A stretch of DNA of 64,000 bases from Pardosa pseudoannulata (taxonomy: Eukaryota > Arthropoda > Arachnida > Araneae > Lycosidae), in the NCBI GenBank assembly GCA_032207245.1, contig CM063509.1, positions 104,552,080-104,616,079 on the forward strand, in the 5' to 3' direction. Below the pieces are notes generated by a model. That model ran no database searches, was not told the DNA's origin, and was given only the letters and a program-made list of their open reading frames with translations. The translations under genes were made by a program, and so were the position numbers. Positions 27,701 to 40,400 of the stretch are shown here, piece after piece (within the stretch, counting starts at the first letter, position 1; every line of letters begins with the position of its first letter).

Positions 27701-30700
27701 AACTTAAAGTTAATTACAATGTATTTTTTAAATTTAAAATTTAAGCAGAATATTTAACTAATGATATCTTTTAAAAGAATAAATTACTGAGTACCAAACG
27801 AATTCATGTTGGTATCAGGAATTATCATCTAGGGTGAAGCCATTTATCTTATGTTTCATAAATTACATCTTAAATGCTTAAAAAATAAAATGCTTACTGT
27901 TGCAGTTAAAATTTTGATTTGTCTAGTTTAATCAAACTAGAGATACCAAAGTTTTATATGTAAGAGATATTAATATTTATAAGTGCTAATATTGAAATTT
28001 TTAATATTAGCAGCTGTAAAAATTTATTTATAGTCTGTTATAGGAAAAATTTAAATAGTTCAAAATCTACAATGGTTAAATTGATGACCAAGCAAGTGGA
28101 GCATTAGCTTTCAGTAAAAAATCAGATCATGTATAAACACCAAACAAAATAATTTTTCTAAAATAAAACCTACATATATTAATAAACCTACACATAGCAA
28201 AATAAAGTCTGAAAATTTCAGGGATGTTTGAACTTTCCCTCCATAACTATGGCCCTCACCATACTTATGTGATCTCAACTGACACAACCTCACTCAAAAA
28301 ATCACCACAAAAATATACTTCATTATTTGGCTGTTTAATAAACTTTCTAATCATAAAAATCTTTTTCAGGTGTACTTGAGGAGGAGGAAGATGTTTTAGA
28401 AAATGTAAATATTGTAGATAATGAACGTTATGCGAAAAATATTGAGAATAAGAAGAAAAAACCAGATTATCAGCCTTATGAAGAACCAGAGTATGATGAG
28501 TTTGGAATTGTGAGTTTATTTTTGCAATCTCTTTTAAAAATCTTGTAAGCAATACAATAGTTCAGTACATACTTTTTAAATTCCCTTCTCTCTCACCCTT
28601 GAAGAAAAAAAGAAAACTCTTTATTAATTACTTATAAAAAGTGTTTATTTTTTTTAAGTAAGTTTGATGTTTTCTGTTTATAACAACATAAAAAAAATTA
28701 ATTTTTCCTTTCAAATATCTAATATTTTTTTAAAGAAAAAATACACTCTTCCTTTAGTGAAAAGTAACATAAATTATCTCTGAAAAATGCTTCTTAATGA
28801 CCGTCTTATTTTCTAAAATAAACCTTCCAGTTCCTTATACTCTGCAAGTCACACTGTGGGTTTGTGTATTTATCGTGAAAATTTAAAACATTACATTATT
28901 TGACACTTGTTATCTATAAATTAACAATAGAAATTTAAACATACATAACTACTTCAATAATTATAAAAATTATAATCCATAAAAGAATATATTGTTGCAA
29001 GCTTAAGGGTTCACAGATTAAATGGTTCTTTAAATGCTAAACACAACAGAAATTTGTTGAACTTTTAAGTAAACAGAAATACAAATCAACATTATTAAAA
29101 AAAATAGTCCAAAATAGGAACAAGGTATACAAAAACATTGTTTACTACTATATAACAGTGTAACACATTCAAAATTCTTCTATAAAAGTACATTTAAAAG
29201 CTGTTCCATAGTTCAATGACTGCTTGAATAATCAGTCCTTTATCTTCCTAAATTTTAATATTGCATTCATATTATCTTCAGTGTTTGTTTCTGTATTTAA
29301 AACTTTCATAACAACTTTTTATTCATTTTTTAATGAAAAATTAATTGATACTCTTATAATTTCACTTAAGAACCTTTAATAATCTTTTTACAGCTGAAGA
29401 AAAAGAATTTACTTTCAAAATATGATGAAGAGATAGAAGGAGAGAAAAAGAAATTCTTTAAAATAGGTATTTTTTGCAAATTTGCTGTAAAGTGTTTATT
29501 TATTTTTTTTTTGTTTGATTATGTTTCATGTTTGACAGTAAAGTTTAAAATATTTTCTTCTGTTAGCATTTTTTCCTATTATTTCTATAAGGAAAAATGG
29601 TGCTCTCATTCTAGTTAAGTGTAAAATATTTTTTAAAAATGTTGCCATGGGGATGTTAGTGGCTTTGTGGAGCTTTATTATGGCCTAGTTGAGAAAACCT
29701 ATTTTCTAGTAAAATGAGGTTTTACAAAATTGCTACAGCAAAGCCATCAACATGCTTGTGATCAAAGAGAACAGCATTTTGTTTTATATGCCTTGCAAAT
29801 AGCCACAGCACAGCATACTTATGCAGCAGAGCTGCTTTATTTTCTAAGTTTGAATGTTTAATGTTTAATCTTTGCTAAGTTTAACCTGGCAAACCAAATT
29901 TGAGGCTAGTTTATTTAACATAATTTTGGGTGGCTACATAAACTTTGGGATACCATTGACAATTTATGCTGTTAAAAATCACTGCTGATTCTGCATTGTA
30001 ACAGGCATATATATATATTTATTCATTGTATCACATTCATTATACTATATTCATATATTCATTTCATATTGGACAACATGGAGGTGTATGAAGATTTTTG
30101 TTTCTTTTATTTGTTTTTTGTTAAGTAGTAGTATTCAATAAACATTAATTTGCTTCCATTTTGATAGATGTTTAATTTAAGCTCTAATTAGTGCTTTTCA
30201 CTTTTGACACACATTCTACTATCACTTCTTTCAAATGGAACTCGTGTTGCAAAAAGTAGACCGTAGCACTCCAAACCAAACCAAATCTTTCAAATGGAAA
30301 GCTGGCAGACATATAGTATTATTTTAATTAGTAGTTTAGTTGAATTATTGAATTAAATATTGCTGTGGATAATTGTAAAATATTTCAACCCCAAAATGTC
30401 TTCTGAAAAATGTAAAGTTCATTCAGAATTTCATGCTCTTAACAATGATTGGACTTTAAAATATTTTTACAGTTGTTATTAGAATAAATTATAGTGGCTC
30501 ACTAATTTTTTGTCTTTTGCCTATTCTTAAAAAAGTTTCACATCCTTGTTCTAGTGCTGTAAAATCTTATGTTATTCATAATACTGTTGTTAAATAAAGT
30601 TGATAAAGTTGAATTTTTTAATTTTTATTATTATTTAAGGCTCTGATATAACACCATCCTATACTAGCAGAGAACAAGAATTGGAGTTAATCAGAATGAA

Positions 30701-33700
30701 ACTAAAACAACAAAATAAGGTATATGTTTTATTTATTTATTTATTTATTTAGTTTTAGAGGATTATTTTCATAAATTTTATTAAGTCATAACATGCTATA
30801 TTGATTAGTTTTTACCTCCTGCATTAAGAAACAAAGTTATTTGTATGTTCTTAACAGTGTGTTCTAATGAAATTTACATGCACAAAATTATTAGAAGAAA
30901 TTAGGAAGATTATATGAGAAGGAAAATTTTTATTTTCTGGGCAACTTATTTGACACTGAGATTATATTGTTTACATCAGGTTGAATTTGTAAATAATTTT
31001 TAAGTTAAATTATTGTAACACTTAAGCCTTGAATGTTAGCATTTTTTTAGAATTATTTTATTTTTATTCTATTTTGCTATGTAAAGATGAGTAGTTTTTA
31101 TGATTATTAAAAAATAATTTAATTTTGATAGATGTCACTTGAGATGCCAGAATTGAAAGTAGCCAATGAATATTACACTACAGAGGATATGGTAAGTATT
31201 TTGCTCTTTTTTTATGTCTCTCTTTCTCTTTTAGCCTTATAACATCATATCTATCTGTATGTACATATTTATAAATGATAGAGGTGCATGTGTATACATA
31301 AATACAGAATAAGGATGATTTAAGTTAAAGATCCAGATATCTGGATTTTTAGCTTAGATTCTGTTGTTGATAACTAAAATCAGCCAGATGGGCTGGATAC
31401 TAGTTATCTACTGAATATCTGTTTCCTCCCTGGTACACATGTCTATGTGTGTGTGTTTATATAAATATTAACTGTTAGCTATAACTATAATAACTATAGC
31501 TGTAATTAGTAAATATAACAAAAACCTAAATTATTTACTGTATTAAGTATTGCTGCAAAATTGCTTTTAATCTTTCCTTTTTGTTGCATTTACTTATTTT
31601 GATATTTAAAAGCAGTAATTATGCTTAGAATTAATACCCCAATTTTCTTTTACAACTGTTACAAATTTTTAACAGTTGATCTGGTTTCTGTTTGTAATAA
31701 TCTCAATATTTAATATTGACATTTTAATCTATATAGCTGCCTTTAAATATACATTTTGATCATACCTACATGTGTTTTCACTAATTTACCTGTATATCTA
31801 TACATATATACTTATGTATGCATATCACATAACTATAAAATTGAATAGACAAAGAATAGTGAAATTTTGTATTTAAGAATGAGATAACCCATGCCCACAG
31901 CAAACCAGAATGGGTTTATGGTTACCCAAGGACCATGGCAGCATGAAAATCCTTCCATTTTATTAAGTTTCAAATACATTTTTACAAAATTTGATATACA
32001 AGCAATTAAAATACAAATTCAATTAAAATTACATAAATTTTTATATACAATATAAATAAAATATTATAAAATTTTAAACACAATTTCATTAAGCATGGAA
32101 AAATGAATGACATTTTCTGTTTTCCTATTTCTTCTATATTTAGGATTGCAGCAACATCTAGTTGTGTACTTCCCTTTTTAATTGTTATCTGTGCACTATA
32201 TAGTGAAATAATTCATAACGAATGTTATTGGTGCTGGATGTAACACAAAAACATTTGATGACAGAATGTTGAAATTTTGTATTTAGAGCTGTTGTAACTT
32301 CTATTTTTTTCACCTCTATTTTTATTTCACTCTGCACTCTATATAATGTAGAGTCTAAATGTAATAAATATTAAAATGCTACTGGTTGCTGCCAGATGGC
32401 TGTATTTGAGATCCACTCATTGTTGAATTAATATTTTATAAGTTTTGATGTTATTTATTGAAACGTAATATTTTGGCAGTTGTTTAACTGTCCTCTTTAA
32501 TAAAGAATTAGAAAACCCTGTATCACATTCAAGAAGACAAGTGATGTTGGGAGTAGTGCTTTGTGCTCTTAAAACAAAGGTCTGAGTTTAATCCTTCGGC
32601 TGGGCAAGGTTAATTTTTAGTATTTTATCTCTTAAGTGGGTAGACAAATTGAGGACCAAGCATGCTTGGGAACTAAACACTGGGGATTCCACATAAGGTT
32701 GACCACCTAATTTGGACATATGCTTTGTATTCCACAGCTCTTGTCTCAAAAATAGCACAATGACCCCCGAGTGATGGTCTAGAGGCCCAGGATTGCGTCT
32801 GTTGTCTCTCTAAATTTCCTGTTCTTGTTTGGCTTTCCGGCTTCTCGTTTATCGGTGCAATGAGCTGAATTCACTCTCTTCCACTTCTTTAGCTCTTCTT
32901 CTCAGGTTGCGTGGTTCGTGCCACCATCTCTAATTCTGGCATCTAGAGGTATAAGCATCCAGCAGCCTTCCAAATTCTCCTCCCTCTCAAGTGCAACTCT
33001 GCTGCGTTTCCCATATTGGTGCCCTGCAGCACGACGGGTACCGTTCCGGGTTCTTTGAAGAGTTGAATGTGTGGTGGAATGACCTATTACTTGTGATCTG
33101 CCCACTGCTGCTGGGATAAGCCTTGAGGGCCAAATGGGCCTAGTATGGCGTTAATTGTCTCAAAAGCAGAGATTGGCACTGTAGCCCCCCTCCCCCTAAG
33201 GTGATCTGTAGCACCAAACAGGAAGATATATCATATTCACATTTAAATGATGTACATAAAAAAATTTATAATTTGATTTGTGTGCAAGGAATTTACATGA
33301 TAGCCACATTAGATATTTTTTGTATAAGTTTTATGCTTAAAACTATTTGCTATTTTTCATTCATACATTTCATGCCACATCTAATTCATTTATACAAAAT
33401 TGGTCAAAATGATGTAGTTTTTTTTGTGATTAAAGCTATGTGAGAATTTACCCTTGTCTAGCAATTATGATACTGATGTTTACAGTTATTTTATAATTGA
33501 TGTACTAAGACTATAATATTTTTTACCATAAAATATGACAAACTGTAAATGTCTTGAAGCTTTTAAAGTGTTAAAATATTTTATATTGTTGTTGGTTTCT
33601 TTTACGTTTTGGTTTGATGATACAACAGGTCCTTCCTGACTCTTCAGGTGCAGTTCAAGAAACCAAAAAAGAAAAAGAAGATTCGAAAGGCTATGTTGAA

Positions 33701-34412
33701 ACCAGACGATTTGTTACCAGATGTAGTGGAAGAAGAAAAAGATTTAGGTTCACGGTGAGTAAAATTTCATATTACTTTTTTTTTTGTTTCTAATGAGTAA
33801 TGATTTTTACAGTAAGCTTGTTGAAAAGAATATCGTCTTCCAAAAGTGATCAATTCAAGCAGCTTAAAAGATCTTAGAATTGGATTCTCACTAAATTGGT
33901 TATAAAATATTTATTTTATTTATAGAGAATGTTAATAGGAGGAAAAATAAATATTCAAATCAAAATATTGATAAATTTTAGAGTTTTAAAAGTAAACTTA
34001 AAGTTGCCTCATTATATTGTATTTTTAATATTTCAATTCATTTTAATTGCTAATTTCAATTGCTGTATTTCTGTTCTTAGTGTATTTTCTTTCATTTTAA
34101 CAGCTGCATTCATGTGTTTTCATATTACCTCTTTTAGTTATTATACATTTCTTATACCTTTATTTCATGATAGTATTACTTTCTGATATTTTTGCATTAT
34201 TATTGGTTGTATGCTTTGTGTTGTTGCTAAATAGTGTAATGTAATGTGTAACAGTTTAATGTTATTTGAGTTGAAGTATGCATTACATTAAACTATTATA
34301 GATTACATGATTAAAACAATCTTTTGTCTTAAGCATCATGATTTGTTTTCTTTTGTGGCTTGAAATTGTTATTATATATCTTTTTAAAATGCTTCTGTGA
34401 GAAAACATATAA

Positions 34413-34478
<66 letters not shown>

Positions 34479-37400
34479 GTGGGCAAACTGAACCCACATT
34501 TATAAGGGAAAACCCCTTTAAATTGCTCCTATTATTTTCCTCAGCCAAGGCATACTAGGTTGCCAAGAGTCCCATTAAACTTTTGTCAAGAAATACACCA
34601 CTCGTCATGGCCGAATGTAATTTTTATTTCATCTCCTCAATATTACAACAAAATCTGAACCAGACAGTGTCAGAATGCTTTCTGCATAGATCTTGAATTC
34701 CAACCTTGAGCAAGAGAGAACTAAGTACCAAGTGAGGTTTAAGTGCTGAGACAACAATTAGTTTCTTAAAGAGAGAGAGTGACTTTTGACCAAACTGTGG
34801 TTGACAGGATGACTATTATTGCTGATCATTGCAGATTTTTCCTGGGAGAGATATTACTTTCTTATTAAAATGCGCAGAAATATTTTTAGCTTTGAGAATC
34901 AGAAAAAGAATTTCAGGGTTTGTCTGTAGAAATGAAAAATTTTCTCATTCAAATTTGATGACTGATGACTGGGAAAATAGGATTAATATGAAGAGGAGAA
35001 ATAAAGATTTAAAATAATGAATGGGGAAAAAGAATAATTTTGGATAGACTTTAGGGGTTTAGATATTAATATTATTACATATATATATGTCAAAAATGAA
35101 TATATCAAAAATGAATTTAGTATAGAATAAAAGGGAGAAATAAGGCTTGAAATAATAGCATTAAACACTCGAAAAGTAGAGATGGGGTGGATTTCGAACT
35201 CGCTTTGAATTTAGCTAACCCTAACTCATAAAAAATCCAATATGGATGCCTGTATCCATTCCAGGTACAACCGCTTCATAAATTTGTAGACAGACAACTT
35301 AGGCTATTGATATAAATGTTTTTAGGCATTGATATACCCAAGTGATAGTAATAATTGAGGTGTTAATAGAAAGAATAATTTCCTAGAACAGTGACACATT
35401 GCATTTTCATTTATAAATATGTAAAAAAGATTTTTTTTCAAAAAGTTACTGAATTGTTTCATAAGCAATGTTTTTTTTATTATTATTTTTATGAAAGAGT
35501 TTGAAGAATGTATAGATGAATTTGTGATAATGATATTTCAGGAAAAGTATTTTGAGTCTCATCCTAAAATGTTCAGAAATGTTGTAAAATTTGGTTATTT
35601 CTTTTGAAAATCCTGAAATTTAGATTTTCACTCACTATATCTGATTTTTTGTTTCATCTTTTTAAGATTCTCCCTGAGGAGTAGCTACTACTCTTCAAAG
35701 TAGTAAATTTATAGTATTAAGAATTTTTCAATTACAGTTTTGTCTGACTATAAGTCATTTTTCTTTTTTCCTTGAGACATAATGAATTTTCTTAATTGTT
35801 GTGTGCAAAACTACATATCTATCAATGTCAGGAAGAAAAGTAATCAATCTTTTTAGGGAGTAATTTATTATTCTTTCAGTTTTTTAAACCAAAATACTAC
35901 TTATGTTATTTATTAGGAATTTATTCTTTCTGCCAATCATTTAGGTTACTTTTTACTAAAGAATTACCAATTTTTTTAATTTAAAAAATGGCTTTTAAAT
36001 TTTAGTTTGATTTTCGTTAACAATTTTGGAATGCAAATGTCTTTTTGTAAAGTTGTGATAGAGGTAATGTGTATTTTAAAATTTTGTCTTTAACTTATCA
36101 AGGATTTTTTTTTTTTTTTAAAGTTTGTTTTGAAATTTGATTTGTAGCTAGTACCACCTATGTTACAGATTGACACTTGCTAATGTATATTTTTCTTTTA
36201 TTAAAGAAAAAAGAGAAGAGTTGGAGGAGAAGATGAACCTATGTATACAAGTGACATTCATCAAATGCAAGGTATCTTATTACTTTTACAGGTGATTGAA
36301 ACATATAATTTGTTATATTAAGTAAATTTCTAATTTCTTCCTGTTATATTTTGTAGTTGATGATTCTGATTTATCTAATGATGTGATTGATGAAGAACAA
36401 GGTGAAAAAGAACTATATAGTGCATTGAACAAAGCAAAGAAGTTGAAACAGAGGAAAATTATGAGTACTGCTCCAGAAAAGGTAGCATTTATTATACATA
36501 AACTTAAAAAATAATTATGAGAAATAACAAATTCTTAAATGTTCCCAAAGAATCCTCCTTATTTTTCTGTTTCTTTTTTTAGAATCCCCCCCCTCCCATC
36601 TAAACATGTTTTTTAGGTTGGTCATGAGAATTAAGTTTTGTAATGTTATCTACGTTATTCTCTGTCTTCTGTTAATTAGCTAAATTTAGAGAAAATCAAT
36701 GAGGTTACATTTTTATACTTTAAAATCCTTCTACGCTTTACTTTGTTACTGTAAACATTATGCTTCAGTTAAATTTTTCACGTTACTAAAAGACACATTA
36801 CTTAAAGAAAAGTAAGCTATTGTATTTTGTATCTCTTTTAAAGGAGAACAAAGCAGTGTTTTAGCAATAAATTTAAAAAATACAATCAATATGGGACCAA
36901 AATAGTCATTATTGGGAGGAAGAGTATCTGAAGTTTGGAAGTAAAAACCTTAGCTTGCCTAACTGAAAGTCATGTTATTTTGAGATAGGTGTTTTTTTTT
37001 TCAGTTGCTGGGAGGGATGTAAAATAGCTTATAGAAAATTCAATATGCTCAGCTTATCTATCTGACCTTATTTTCGTGGCAAATTTGGTAACCCTGGTCT
37101 ATTGGCAGAGTATTCCCACATATGGGAATTGTCAGGGTACTTTACAATTCCTGATATTTACAATCAGGGTTGGCATGATTTAAATGAATTGATTTTTTTG
37201 AAAAAATCATTGATTTAAATAGTTTTTTTTTTAACTTCTTTTAAAACCTATATTTCAAAGACAGGAAAGTGAAATTCTGTCAGCACAGTAATACCAATAA
37301 GTAAATAAGTGCAAATAGATAACATGTGCTTTCCAAGAATTTAGTGGATGTTAAAAGAGAGTATGTAGTAGGGGTAGCACAATGATTATGACTGGTGGAA

Positions 37401-40400
37401 TTCATTTTATGTAAAGAGAATATTACAGAACTTGAAATCCAGTTTGACTACCAAATAACAACAGGCATAGCTTCATTTGCTGGAATGGAAAGACAGTTTT
37501 CTTCTTTTGGTGTTGTTCATTCTAGCCTTCATAACCAATTAGGAGGGGATAAAGCATCAAAGCTAGTGTTTTATTGAAATAATTAAATCCATAATCCGCT
37601 GCTTAAAAAATATTGAAATTGTGATTTCTTTTTTTAAAAAAATAAATAGTTTGCATTAAAAAATATTTAATATGTTCTTTAAATTTACATTTTATTTAGT
37701 TTGCACTATCCAATTACAAAATAATGGAATGTATTTAGATAAAAATTTATATATTTAATTTTTGGTAATCAGTATGTAGAATATACTAGATAGATAAGAT
37801 GTTACTTCTTAAAACAAACTATTCTATGTATATTGCAAAAAACATAAAAACAACAATTTAAATTAGTATTCAGAAAAAAATCAAAGAAATCCAATTTAAA
37901 TCAAATAAATCTGATTTTTTTTTATTTAAAAAAAATCATGATTTTCTTCCAACCCTGTTTACAATTGAAATCCTGCAAAGGACAAATTTTCCAACTGTAT
38001 GAATTTTTTTCAAGATATAATTATCTACAATTGTCAAGGAAATATTAGGGTACTTTTTTTCCTGAATTTTATGACCACCATGAGTAGTTTTCACAAAATC
38101 ATAGACAGATAGTACACATACTATTTTTAATTGTACTAAAATTTATCATATAAGGAAAAATCTGAAAATTTTTTGAAGTGTCTATTGCAATTTAAATATT
38201 TTAGCTAAGTATTTTCACTACATATTTTCAATAAGTTCTCAAGTTCTCTCAAAAAATTTTTTTTAGCTAAATAACAGAGTTTAATCACATTGTATGAGTG
38301 TATATTTCTGTCCTAAGATTCTATAGTTTTAAAATGGGTTTTTCATATTCAAATTTGAAAATTTATCTGTCATGAAAACAAGGAAAACGGAATGGGAATA
38401 TGCAATAAAAATAATTTACAATATTTCCATTTTAAAAAAAAGCAATGATCACTGTCTAAAATTTAATACTCTTACTACTTTATTTAAATTTTGAATTTAC
38501 ACAAAGTTAAAATATTTCTGTTGTCTGTATAAAAGAGAAAACCATTTATGTCTTAAGAATTTTCTATAAAATTATATCTTAAAAAAATGAAAGAGAAACA
38601 TTAAAGAGAAAACAACTTATAGCTTAAGAATTTTCTATAAATTTATGTAATAAAATTCATATCTCCTTAAAATCTTCACGACAGTATTAGTGTGTAAAAT
38701 TTTAAGATTTTAAAAAAAATTTTTGGAAAGTATTAAATAATTATAAGCTCATGGTTTCCATGCACCTGGAAAGTCAGGGAAAATCATGGATTTAGACAAT
38801 GGATTAATTTTGTCATGGAAAGTCTTGATTTTATGAGTAAAATTCATGGAAAGTCATGGATCTGCTAAACTACCGATTAAAAAAATGCATTGAATTGTTT
38901 AATTCTATTTTTACTTGTCATTTGGCTGAAGTTACTGAATTTGGTATTTATGTATTATCCTATTGACCATATTGCCAAGTAAAATTTGTTCACCAAGGAA
39001 ACTCAAAGCAAGAAAGCTTAATGGGTGGGTAAATGTATATTATTCTGGTTTTTTCTTAAATTGTAGATTAAAATTTTATCAATATAATAATTATTTTTTA
39101 ACAAAAATTAGTTAAGATTTTTGCACAAAATATAAGTTTATCTCTAGTGATATTGTATATAAACATTATAGGGTTATATTTGGTATTATTTATGGTCACC
39201 TGGATAATACCAAAGTACCCTAAATTCAAATTGGAAACATTTTGATTGAAAAATTGCTATATGATTAAACTTAGGTATGTAGATAGAACAATTTATTTTT
39301 ATGTATATGATTTTATTAACACTTATAAAGTAAGTTTATAGTTTTTATGATAAAATTCCTGCAATTTCTCTAAAAGCATATATTTTATTACTATGTTCAT
39401 CAGAAGTTTTATTCATTTATACTTTGATGAAAGCTTTTTAAAGTCATGGAAAATGATCTGCTAAATCAGGGAATGTCATGAAAAGTCATGGATTTGAAAA
39501 AATTTATTTTGGCAGATAGTCTGTATGTTACAAAAAAAAAAAAAAAAAAAAAAAAAATAAAAATAACTAACAAAAATATTTTAGCTTATTTTAAAAGTTT
39601 CAGTTACACTAACTTACAATAAAAACTAAAAGCTTTTAAATTTTGTAATAGTATGTGGAAGATAGAACATTTTCATGTATAAAACCTGGCAGCATCACAT
39701 TTGATTAGTGTATGGTGTGCTTTCAGTGTCTTTGAAAGATATACAAAATTAATGTAAAGAATAATTGTATGGTTATATATAATGGATGTCATGTAGCCCA
39801 TTGTTATATTGCTCCTTGACTTATTACACATATAGATATGTCGTGATTCTTTTTTTTTTTTTTCCTCTCAAATTTATTTTTCTGGTGAAGGAAGAGTGTG
39901 GATTTACATAGGTATTTGTAGATAAAATTAAAAAGTTTAAATTGAAATTCTTTATTTTTCAAGAAATTTTTTGTTATTGTACTTACACTACTAATTTCAT
40001 TATTTTATTTTAAGAGCATATTTTAATTGTTAAATATTTATCTTCTGGATGTGCTGCACAATTTGTTTGTCTCCTAATAAGTGCAATACTATTAAATCTG
40101 ATTATCAAAATTTTACTTTCTTTTAATGTTGCTAAATTGTGTAATTGTTGGTAAATTCTTTTGGTATGAATGAACTTTTCAAGGTGTTTTTCTTTCAAAC
40201 AATATTAATCTTTTAACATTTTTTTTATCTGGGTTTTAAAAAATTCTTATTTTTTATAGGTTATTGAAATTTTAAATAAAACAAATTCTGCTGAAAATGA
40301 TTCTTCAGTTGATTCTAAAGGAGCTAACATAGAATTAAACTCAGTTGCAGAATTTTGTAGAACATTAGGGGAAATTCCTACTTATGGTATGTCAGGTAAC

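Noticed and set aside
35165..35300. B-box-like GAGTTCGAAATCC on the minus strand
   Set aside because: No A box at a suitable distance and no matching copy in the window.
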